A stretch of 50,968 nt of DNA from an uncultured Bacteroidota bacterium (lineage in GTDB: Bacteria > Bacteroidota > Bacteroidia > UKL13-3): assembly GCA_903901345.1 (NCBI GenBank), contig CAIUQQ010000335.1:1-50968 (forward strand). The letters run 5' to 3'. Positions 25,716 through 35,155 of the stretch are shown here, piece after piece; position 1 is the stretch's first letter; each line of letters begins with the position of its first letter. The position numbers and the translations under genes were made by a program. The notes under the pieces are model-generated. The model was given only the letters and a program-made list of their open reading frames with translations, did not search any database and had not been told where the DNA came from.

Positions 25716-26567
25716 TTATTGTTTTGCTGATGCAATAAGTTTTTCTGCTTGCTTTACAAATGAATCATCTTTTTCAAGTGTTGCCATATATATTACCAAA
25801 TTTGCAGTGGTAATAGCACCTTTTTTGTCGTTTAATTTCAATTGTATTTTAGCTTTTAATAAAACAACCCAAAATGCTTTTGGATTTGCAATAATTGCTT
25901 TTTCTGCCCACTCCAACGCTTGCTTTAAATCTTTATTGTTTTCATAATAATAACTTGCAGCTTGATAAAACGGACGAGTATCTAAAACAATAGTATTTTC
26001 TATTGATTTCATTATTTTACTGTCAATTTCTGTTTCTACTGAAACTGCAACTTTAGTATTTTCCCATGTTAATTCAATGTTCGTACTAGTAAATGTTACA
26101 TCAGCCAAACCAATTGTAAACGTTTCTACTTTATTAGCTAAAACTGTTGGTTTTACTTTAACTCTTATTACTTCATTTTCTGTTTTGTAATTAGCTACAT
26201 TTCCACCTAAAGTTAAATCTTTGTACAACATTATTTCCCATGAATCAGCATTAGGAATGGTGTAAAAACCATAAGTACCAGCTTTTACATCTACACCTTC
26301 TATTTTTACATCATCACCAAAAGTAATTTTTGTAGTACTATTTGCGCCTGTTCTCCAAATTTTTCCAAAGGGAACTACGTCACCAAAAATAACTCTTCCT
26401 TTTACACCAGGTCGAGAATATTCAATAGTAATTTCCGAAATTCCAAAAGCTTGTTTTACTGTTTGTGACGGACTTGCTGCAGGCACTTTTAGTTGCTGTG
26501 CAATGGCATTGCTACCTAAAAAAATAATAAGTGCTAGCGTAAGTGATTTGATTGTGTTGAATGACAT
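25716..26567 (-). CDS. Exported DUF2911 protein with C-terminal TPR-like region
   Basis: Signal peptide ends SNAIAQ. The DUF2911 domain occupies about residues 28-165: PAASPSQTVKQAFGISEITIEYSRPGVKGRVIFG, VPFGKIWRTGANSTTKITFGDDV and AGTYGFYTIP are typical of this domain, which is abundant in Bacteroidota. The last ~90 residues (YENNKDLKQALEWAEKAIIANPKAFWVVLLKAKIQLKLNDKKGAI) look like one or two TPR units. Biochemical function of the family is unknown; location is periplasmic. Confidence 0.9.
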   Translation of the reverse strand: MSFNTIKSLTLALIIFLGSNAIAQQLKVPAASPSQTVKQAFGISEITIEYSRPGVKGRVIFGDVVPFGKIWRTGANSTTKITFGDDVKIEGVDVKAGTYGFYTIPNADSWEIMLYKDLTLGGNVANYKTENEVIRVKVKPTVLANKVETFTIGLADVTFTSTNIELTWENTKVAVSVETEIDSKIMKSIENTIVLDTRPFYQAASYYYENNKDLKQALEWAEKAIIANPKAFWVVLLKAKIQLKLNDKKGAITTANLVIYMATLEKDDSFVKQAEKLIASAKQ

Positions 26568-26759
26568 AATTTAATTGTTTTTAGTTTTAAAATCTTTAAT
26601 TTATTTTGCTTTATAAAACTCCAAAATTATCATTTTGTTTTCAGTTTAATGTTACATCTAAAAAAAACTCAACTTTTCTTTCAAACACTAAATACTTTTA
26701 CTAATAATAACTATTTTGCACCCAATATTTAGGATAAAAACTCCTTTTATTATTTAAAA

Positions 26760-27761
26760 ATGAATATTTATAAATCAACAACAGCTTACTTTATTTACCT
26801 ACTAACTTCTTTGTTTTTTATGGCTGCCTGTGGCAATGATCAGCCAAAAACAAATACTGAAACAGTTATAAATGCTCCCCCAGTAGCTACATATAAATTA
26901 GTAAGTCCAAGTTTTAATGCTGATTCAGCATATTATTTTTTACAAAAACAAGTTGATTTTGGTCCTCGCGTTACAGCAAGTTCAGCAAGTATAAAATGTG
27001 CTAAATGGATTAGCTCACAATTTAAAAAATATGGAGCAACTGTTATTGAACAAAAAGGAACTGTAACAAATTGGGATAAAAAGAAGTATGATATCATAAA
27101 TATAATTGCTCAAATAAATCCTAAAGCATCCAAAAGAATATTAATTACCGCCCATTGGGACAGCCGCCCTTATGCAGATAACGACCCAATTGAAGCAAAT
27201 AAAGATAAGCCTGTTTTAGCTGCCGATGACGGTGCAAGTGGTATTGGTGTAATGATTGAAATGGCTAGAGCAATTCAATTAAACAAGTTGGATATTGGAG
27301 TAGATTTTATGTGTTTTGATGCGGAAGATTTAGGTAAACCTGACTTTGAAGATTCTTATTGTTTAGGAACTCAATATTGGGGTCAACATCAAATTCCTCA
27401 AAATTATAAAGCTGAATTTGCTGTAAATTTGGATATGGTAGGAGGGAAAGGAGCTAGTTTTGTTTGGGAGAATAATAGCATTACACAAGGCGAAAGTATT
27501 CTAAGAAAAGTTTGGGAAAAAGCCGCAGTATTGGGTTATTCTAATTTATTTCTTTATGCACAAAATGGACAAATTACTGATGACCATGTTTATATATATA
27601 AATATACCAAAATACCTGCAATTGATATCATACATTTTAACCAACAAACAGGTTTTCCATCTTGGTGGCATACTGTAAATGATAACATGAATAATATTGA
27701 TCCAGCTACTTTAAAGGCAGTTGGGCAAACGCTTTTGGAAGTAGTTTATACTGAAAAATAG
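26760..27761 (+). CDS. M28-family zinc peptidase lipoprotein, possibly a glutaminyl-peptide cyclotransferase
   Basis: Exported lipoprotein: the hydrophobic leader ends FFMAACGN, a lipobox with Cys24. The M28 fold shows likely zinc ligands in AHWDSRP, AADDGASG, FDAEDLG and WWHTVNDN. The HWDSRPYADND segment and the Trp-rich motif resemble bacterial type-I glutaminyl cyclases, which form pyroglutamate at the N-terminus of exported proteins. Plain aminopeptidase activity cannot be excluded. Bacteroidota T9SS cargo often has N-terminal Gln after signal cleavage (for example AQS, AQN, AQT here), a plausible substrate pool (inference). Confidence 0.85.
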   Translation: MNIYKSTTAYFIYLLTSLFFMAACGNDQPKTNTETVINAPPVATYKLVSPSFNADSAYYFLQKQVDFGPRVTASSASIKCAKWISSQFKKYGATVIEQKGTVTNWDKKKYDIINIIAQINPKASKRILITAHWDSRPYADNDPIEANKDKPVLAADDGASGIGVMIEMARAIQLNKLDIGVDFMCFDAEDLGKPDFEDSYCLGTQYWGQHQIPQNYKAEFAVNLDMVGGKGASFVWENNSITQGESILRKVWEKAAVLGYSNLFLYAQNGQITDDHVYIYKYTKIPAIDIIHFNQQTGFPSWWHTVNDNMNNIDPATLKAVGQTLLEVVYTEK

Positions 27762-27800
27762 TTGTCAGTTGTTATACAATTTTAGTTAAATTTTGAAATA

Positions 27801-27848
27801 AAAAAAGCACAACCAATACAAAATATGTTTGCATTAATTGTGCTTTTT
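27801..27848. terminator. Convergent terminator between the M28 gene and katG
   Basis: AAAAAAGCACAA pairs with TTGTGCTTTTT; the interior arms AATACAAA/TTTGCATT extend the stem with mismatches. Confidence 0.75.
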
Positions 27849-27906
27849 AACTGATAAGAAATTATTGAAAATTATTTCACTTTGTGGTTTTTACAATGCG
27901 TACAAT

Positions 27907-30180
<2,274 letters not shown>

Positions 30181-30184
30181 TTAT

Positions 30185-30598
30185 TTATTTATTGAACTTC
30201 CCAGTTATTTGCAGTTTAATATCTTGTACTTTGAAGTTTTTTATTTTTTTATTTTTAAAATAATTACTAATCAATACGTTTAAATTTTCATCTTCATAAT
30301 CTTCAATTCTTTCAGTTTCTATGCAATATAAATGATGGTGATTTGATAAAATTGCATCGTAACGCATGATGTCTTTTTCTGTTTTCACTTTTTTTAAAAG
30401 CTCGTTTTCAACCAATGAATCTAACACTTTATATACTGTACCAACCGATATATTTGGATGATTCGTTTTTATATACTCGATTACATTTTCTGCAGTTGGG
30501 TGGTTTTTTAAATTAACAATTGCCTCATATATGGCAACTCGCTGCGGAGTCACTTTAAGTCCTCTTTCTTTTAATTTTTCTCTAAAAAAATGTGTCAT
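30185..30598 (-). CDS. perR: Fur-family peroxide regulator, PerR-like
   Basis: Metal-dependent repressor. Winged-helix DNA-binding region at residues 1-80 (LKVTPQRVAIYEAIV, SVGTVYKVLDSLVENELL). The five regulatory metal ligands of Bacillus PerR (H37, D85, H91, H93, D104) correspond at a constant offset to His33, Asp81, His87, His89 and Asp100; the Asp at the last site is the PerR-type residue. The four structural-zinc cysteines are missing except Cys92, so this is a zinc-site-less variant. Encoded directly upstream of katG, its expected target. A degenerate AT palindrome around 30633-30648 (GATAATCATTCTTATT) is a possible operator. Confidence 0.88.
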   Translation of the reverse strand: MTHFFREKLKERGLKVTPQRVAIYEAIVNLKNHPTAENVIEYIKTNHPNISVGTVYKVLDSLVENELLKKVKTEKDIMRYDAILSNHHHLYCIETERIEDYEDENLNVLISNYFKNKKIKNFKVQDIKLQITGKFNK

Positions 30599-30629
30599 TT
30601 AATTTATAAATTATTAAAACTAATATCCA

Positions 30630-30650
30630 AAAGATAATCATTCTTATTTA
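30630..30650. promoter_or_regulatory. Possible PerR/Fur box
   Basis: AAGATAATCATTCTTATTT upstream of the PerR-like gene contains the GATAATCATT core seen in Fur-type operators. Symmetry is only partial. Confidence 0.3.
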
Positions 30651-30873
30651 GGAACAAATAATTTTTGTAAAAGTTTTTATATTTTTAAAGAAAGTAAAAT
30701 TGAACTCATTTAGTTTGTTTCCTCCTTGTCGTTATTGTTTTGCCGTTTTTTTTGAAATAGACTTTATTATTTCTTCAGTTGATTAATAACTAAAAATTGA
30801 TAAACTATTTAACCAATTTTCCAATTTTTCTTATTTTCTAAAACTTATTTAATTTTTGTTTGTCAATAATTAC

Positions 30874-31500
30874 ATGAACAACGATTTAATAAAACAATAT
30901 ATTAATCACACATTGGAGCATAATAAAACTCCAGAAAGTGTTTACCTGTTTGCCAAAGCTGTTGGCATGGAAGAAAAAGAATTTTACAATCATTATTCAA
31001 GTTTGGAAAGTTTAGAAGCAGATATTTATAAAATTTGGTTCGAAAATGCTTATAAAGCATGTGCTGATTCAGCTCCTTGGTCTAATTATTCCTCACGTGA
31101 AAAAGTTTTAGCAGTGTTTTTTGCCTATATTGAAGAAGCTAAAAACTACCGCAGCTTTGCTGTTTTCTTAAAAAATAGAGATTTAGTAAAATTACCCCGT
31201 TGGCCCAAATATTTAAATGAATTACATGCGGTTTTCACCGATAAAATGAAACCAATTTTATCAGAAGGTATAGGTACCAATGAAATTCAAGAACGCAAAT
31301 ATTTAGACGAAAAATATGTAAGTGGTTTATGGTTAAACTTTTTGTTTGTGTTTGCTTTTTGGTTAAATGACAATAGCAAAAGTTTCGAAAAAACCGATGA
31401 ATCTATAGAACGCTCTGTAAACTTGGCTTTCGATTTAATGGGTAAATCAGCTTTAGACGCTGCCCTAGATTTTGGAAAATTTTTATTCCAAAACAGGTAA
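30874..31500 (+). CDS. TetR-like transcriptional regulator
   Basis: 208 residues from ATG 30874 (MNNDLIKQYINHTLEHNKTPESVYLFAKAVGMEEKEFYNHYSSLESLEADIY). The N-terminal 50 residues match a TetR-type helix-turn-helix, and the rest is an all-helical ligand-binding-like domain. The TTG start six codons upstream is less likely. It is followed 108 bp later by an AarF/ABC1 kinase gene in the same direction, a pairing that suggests joint function in membrane lipid or quinone metabolism (inference). The DNA-binding helix is short and divergent, so direct DNA binding is not certain. Confidence 0.78.
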   Translation: MNNDLIKQYINHTLEHNKTPESVYLFAKAVGMEEKEFYNHYSSLESLEADIYKIWFENAYKACADSAPWSNYSSREKVLAVFFAYIEEAKNYRSFAVFLKNRDLVKLPRWPKYLNELHAVFTDKMKPILSEGIGTNEIQERKYLDEKYVSGLWLNFLFVFAFWLNDNSKSFEKTDESIERSVNLAFDLMGKSALDAALDFGKFLFQNR

Positions 31501-31577
31501 GTTTCCCGCACATGGCGTTGATAATCGCTGATTAATCATTTACAAACTTTAAAAATATTCAATTCGTAATTCTGCAG

Positions 31578-31593
31578 TCCCGATTCATCGGGA
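31578..31593. repeat. TCCCGAT/ATCGGGA palindrome upstream of the ABC1 kinase
   Basis: TCCCGAT-TC-ATCGGGA, followed by AGCGGGAAC, ends 15 bp before the ATG. The same palindrome type occurs inside the anti-sigma gene at 19977-19994. Confidence 0.7.
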
Positions 31594-31608
31594 AGCGGGA
31601 ACAAAAAA

Positions 31609-32946
31609 ATGGAACAACATTCAATTCCTTCTACTAAGGTAGAACGTGCCATGCGCTTTGTGAAAACAGGTGCACAAATAGGTGGAAATTATATTAAGCA
31701 TTACTCTAAAAAAATGGTCGATCCAAGCATTAGCAAAGATAGATTACATGAAGATAATGCCGAAGATGTTTATAATGCTTTGAGTGAACTGAAAGGCTCA
31801 GCTTTAAAAGTAGCGCAAATGTTAAGCATGGAAAAAAATGTTTTGCCAAGAGCTTATACTAATAAATTTGCCTTGGCACAATATTCTGCTCCACCGCTTT
31901 CGGGTCCGTTAATTGTGCAAACTTTTGTAAAGCAATTTGGTAAAACACCGCAACAAATTTTCGATACTTTTAACATGCAATCAACTCGTGCGGCAAGCAT
32001 TGGACAAGTGCATGAAGCATCAAAAGATGGCAAAAAATTAGCTGTAAAAATTCAATATCCTGGCGTTGCTGAAAGCATCAAAAGCGATTTGAAAATGGTA
32101 AAACCCATTGCTTTTAGACTGATTGGTTTAAGTGAAAAAGAGTTTGAAAAATACATTATAGAAGTAGAAAGCAAACTGTTGGAAGAAACAAATTATGATT
32201 TAGAATTACAACGCAGCCAAGAAATTTCGATGCTTTGCAAGCACATTCCTAACGTAGAATTCACTAGATATTACCCCGAATATTCAAGCAATAAAGTGTT
32301 GGTAATGGATTGGCTAAAAGGCGAACACATGGAAGAGTTTTTGAAAACTAATCCAAGCCAAGAAATTCGAAATAAAATTGGACAAGCCATGTGGGATTTT
32401 TACGATATTCAAGTGCATGAGCAAAAAGCGGTGCATGCCGATCCACATCCAGGAAATTTTTTGATGAATGCAAATGGAACTTTAGGAATCATTGATTTTG
32501 GTTGTGTGAAGGAAATCCCTGAAGATTTTTACTACAATTATTTTGCACTTTTAGTTCCTGAAATTTTGAAAAGCGATGAAAGTGTAAATCGCATCATGAT
32601 TCAACAACAAATAGTGAGTGATAAAGACGATAAGCGCACGCAAGATGTAATTACTGATGCATTTATTAGAATGACAACATTGTTAAGCAAACCTTTTGCC
32701 ACCGATGAATTTGATTTTAGTAACAACGATTATATTGATAGCATTTACGCCTTAGGCGAAGAAGTTACCAATATGAAAGAACTGCGTGAAAGCAAGGAAG
32801 GACGAGGTTCACAACATGCTTTATATATTAACAGAACCTATTTTGGTATTTATAGTATTTTAAATGTATTGGGTGCGAAAGTAAAAACTGGTCAAAGAAA
32901 TTGGAAGCAAACACTGATGGATTACCATTTAAAAGCAGAAGCTTAA
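31609..32946 (+). CDS. AarF/ABC1/UbiB-family kinase-like protein
   Basis: Atypical protein-kinase-like ATPase linked in other organisms to quinone biosynthesis and lipid homeostasis. Family landmarks are LKGSALKVAQMLSMEK (the KxGQ region, here with Ala in place of Gly), the Ala-rich loop RAASIGQVHEA, the VAIK-type Lys in KLAVKIQYPGV, the catalytic loop HADPHPGNFL (His276, Asp278) and the DFG motif IIDFGC (about 296-298). Length 445 aa. Probably co-transcribed with the TetR-like gene. No transmembrane helix is evident. Substrate unknown. Confidence 0.92.
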   Translation: MEQHSIPSTKVERAMRFVKTGAQIGGNYIKHYSKKMVDPSISKDRLHEDNAEDVYNALSELKGSALKVAQMLSMEKNVLPRAYTNKFALAQYSAPPLSGPLIVQTFVKQFGKTPQQIFDTFNMQSTRAASIGQVHEASKDGKKLAVKIQYPGVAESIKSDLKMVKPIAFRLIGLSEKEFEKYIIEVESKLLEETNYDLELQRSQEISMLCKHIPNVEFTRYYPEYSSNKVLVMDWLKGEHMEEFLKTNPSQEIRNKIGQAMWDFYDIQVHEQKAVHADPHPGNFLMNANGTLGIIDFGCVKEIPEDFYYNYFALLVPEILKSDESVNRIMIQQQIVSDKDDKRTQDVITDAFIRMTTLLSKPFATDEFDFSNNDYIDSIYALGEEVTNMKELRESKEGRGSQHALYINRTYFGIYSILNVLGAKVKTGQRNWKQTLMDYHLKAEA

Positions 32947-33047
32947 AATTTAATTTAAATGTGCAGCTGAAATAACTAAACAAGTTATCAAAAAGTTATT
33001 CATTTATTTCAAATCAGCTTAAATTTCTTTCAACCAGCAACTGTCAA

Positions 33048-33476
33048 CTAGCAACTAATTTTATCAACTCTATTTTGGTGACGACCGCCTTCAAAATGTG
33101 TAGTTAAGAAAGTTAAAACAATTTTTTTAGCCAATTCAATATCAATAAAACGAGCGGGTAAAGCCACCACATTTGCATCGTTATGCGTACGTGCTAATGA
33201 ACTAATTTCTTCGGTCCAGCAAAGTGCGCTTCTAATTCCTTGGTGCTTGTTAGCAGCCATATTCACACCATTCCCACTTCCACAAATTAGTATTCCTAAT
33301 TCATTTTCTTTGTTTTCAACACTTAATGAAAGAGTATGCGAAACATCGGGATAATCCATTGATGCAGTAGAATGAGTGCCAAAATCAGTTACTGTATAAT
33401 TTAAATCTACAAGCATGGCTTTAATTATTTCTTTGTATTCAAATCCTGCGTGGTCGGCTGCTATTGCTATTTTCAT
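33048..33476 (-). CDS. rpiB: Ribose-5-phosphate isomerase B
   Basis: Interconverts ribose-5-phosphate and ribulose-5-phosphate in the pentose phosphate pathway. MKIAIAADHAGFEYKEIIKAML, ILICGSGNGVNMAANKHQGIRSALCW and RTHNDANVVALPARF are diagnostic; the Cys in CGSGNG is the catalytic base position. 142 aa is normal. The last residues (ISC) and stop codon are read from a low-complexity CAACTGTCAACTAGCAACT repeat, which has replaced the original 3-prime end. It follows tatC by 10 bp in the same direction. Confidence 0.96.
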   Translation of the reverse strand: MKIAIAADHAGFEYKEIIKAMLVDLNYTVTDFGTHSTASMDYPDVSHTLSLSVENKENELGILICGSGNGVNMAANKHQGIRSALCWTEEISSLARTHNDANVVALPARFIDIELAKKIVLTFLTTHFEGGRHQNRVDKISC

Positions 33477-33486
33477 AATATTGATT

Positions 33487-34329
33487 TTATATTTTTGATT
33501 TCAATTTGTTTTTTTCTACTCTTCTTGCCACAAAAATACTAGATTCAAATAAAGCATAAAGTGGAATAGCCATTAATATTTGACTTGCCATATCGGGTGA
33601 AGGAGTTAATATACCCGCAACAATTAAAATAATTACCAAAGCATGTTTGCGGTATTTGCTCATTATTTTTGCACTTAATATACCAATTTTAACTAAAAAA
33701 TAAACCAATATTGGCATTTCAAACATTAAACCGCAAGCCATGGTAATAGTAGATATAAATGAAATATATGATTCTAAATTAATTTCATTATTTACCAATT
33801 CACTTACTTGGTATGAACCCATAAATGTAATAGAAACTGGCGATAAAAAGAAGTATCCAAAACCTATTCCTGCAAAAAATAACATAGAGCTAAAAAACAC
33901 TAAACCTCTAGCATAACTAATTTCTTTTTTACTTAAAGCGGGTTTTATAAAACTCCATAATTGCCATAAAATATAAGGAAAAGCAATGATTATACCTGCA
34001 ATAAATGCAATCCATAAATGTTGCGTAAATTGCCCTGTCATGTCAATATTTTTTAACTCAAAGTTGATGCTTTTCATACAAAATTCATCAGTTCCTTTTG
34101 CCCAATATGACAATTTGCAGAGCACACGATAACTCAAAAAATCAATCCGCATTGGACCAAAAATGATGATATCGAATAATATCTGTTTATTTAAAAATGC
34201 GGCAATTCCTGCAATTAATATTGCTACAACTGAGCGAAATAAATGGCCTCTTAACTCATCAATATGGTCAAAAAAAGTCATTTCTTTTTTTTCTGTTGAA
34301 TCGTTATCTTTTGGTTGATCTAGTGACAT
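33487..34329 (-). CDS. tatC: Sec-independent protein translocase TatC
   Basis: Core receptor of the twin-arginine translocase for folded proteins. EKKEMTFFDHIDELRGHLFRS is the conserved cytoplasmic N-terminus with the FxxHxxELRxR motif. Six hydrophobic segments follow, including FIAGIIIAFPYILWQLWSFIKPALSKKE, the conserved first periplasmic region, and ILVYFLVKIGILSAKIMSKYRKHALVIILIVAGILTPSPD. 280 aa. tatA/B genes are not adjacent. Transcribed together with rpiB. Confidence 0.96.
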   Translation of the reverse strand: MSLDQPKDNDSTEKKEMTFFDHIDELRGHLFRSVVAILIAGIAAFLNKQILFDIIIFGPMRIDFLSYRVLCKLSYWAKGTDEFCMKSINFELKNIDMTGQFTQHLWIAFIAGIIIAFPYILWQLWSFIKPALSKKEISYARGLVFFSSMLFFAGIGFGYFFLSPVSITFMGSYQVSELVNNEINLESYISFISTITMACGLMFEMPILVYFLVKIGILSAKIMSKYRKHALVIILIVAGILTPSPDMASQILMAIPLYALFESSIFVARRVEKNKLKSKI

Positions 34330-34488
34330 ATAATTTAAAAACGAACGCGAAAGTAATTATTTTAGTTGATAGTTGTTGGTTGATAGTTGATAGGTAAATG
34401 CAGAAGTGTGATTTTTGATTTTTGATTTGGGAAGAAGGATAAATTATGAAATGGGAGTTGAGAGTTGGGCATTGAGAATATACTGCCT

Positions 34489-35049
34489 TTATTTTTTATC
34501 AATGTTTAAAATTAATTCTTTAGGCTTTGGATAATTTATTGGTAAAAGGTCTATTCTAAATGGAAGTTTCATTTCTTTTAATTCATTAATTTCTTTGTCT
34601 AAAAGTCCATTTTCATTGCAGTAATTAAAAGTTAATTTTAAATAACGTCTTATAACCATTAACGGGAGAAAATTCCCCCGAAAAGCCATCCATTCCATCA
34701 AGTCCTTTTTTCCTTTTGAACTATTACAAGTCCGACAAGCAAAAATTAAGTTTTCGGCATCATCTTTTCCTCCGAGTTTTTGTGGGAAAATATGGTCTAA
34801 GGCTAATCTATCTGACGAACCACAATAGTTGCAAATTTGTCCCGTTTGCAATTTTATTTTTTCATCATCAAAAATTGTCCGCATATTCATTGTTCCTTCT
34901 TTAAGCCCTTTGAATAATTTGGCTCTAATCATAAAGTTAAACATCTCATATTTTTCTTGTTGCTTGTCAATAGCAGTATGAGCCATAGCCAAGTTTGCAT
35001 ATGAATAGTAAATTAAATGTCTAACTATTTCTATTTTTTGTTTTGCCAT
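34489..35049 (-). CDS. HNH endonuclease-domain protein
   Basis: 186 residues with a compact HNH zinc-finger nuclease domain at about 75-125: ICNYCGSSDRLALDHIFPQKLGGKDDAENLIFACRTCNSSKGKKD. The CxxC pair, DHI, Asn and second CxxC are all intact, so the nuclease site should be functional. The flanking helices do not match a known restriction enzyme, and no methylase, helicase or mobile element is adjacent. It lies between repeat-rich gaps (tandem TTGATAGTTG text at 34366-34395 and the CCAGAAGCCAG repeat). Could be a solitary defence gene or a housekeeping nuclease; undetermined. Confidence 0.85.
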   Translation of the reverse strand: MAKQKIEIVRHLIYYSYANLAMAHTAIDKQQEKYEMFNFMIRAKLFKGLKEGTMNMRTIFDDEKIKLQTGQICNYCGSSDRLALDHIFPQKLGGKDDAENLIFACRTCNSSKGKKDLMEWMAFRGNFLPLMVIRRYLKLTFNYCNENGLLDKEINELKEMKLPFRIDLLPINYPKPKELILNIDKK

Positions 35050-35097
35050 TTTCCATGAATGTTGTTAATTTTATTGTAGTATTAAAACACATTCTAA

Positions 35098-35155
35098 CTG
35101 CCAGTAGCTAGAGGCCAGAAGCCAGTTGCCAGCAGCTAGAAGCTAGAAGCCAACT
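35098..35155. repeat. Dispersed CCAGAAGCCAG-type repeat, copy 3
   Basis: Longest copy, with GCCAGAAGCCAGTTGCCAG then CAGCTAGAAGCTAGAAGCC. It ends directly against the spoT stop codon. Confidence 0.7.
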
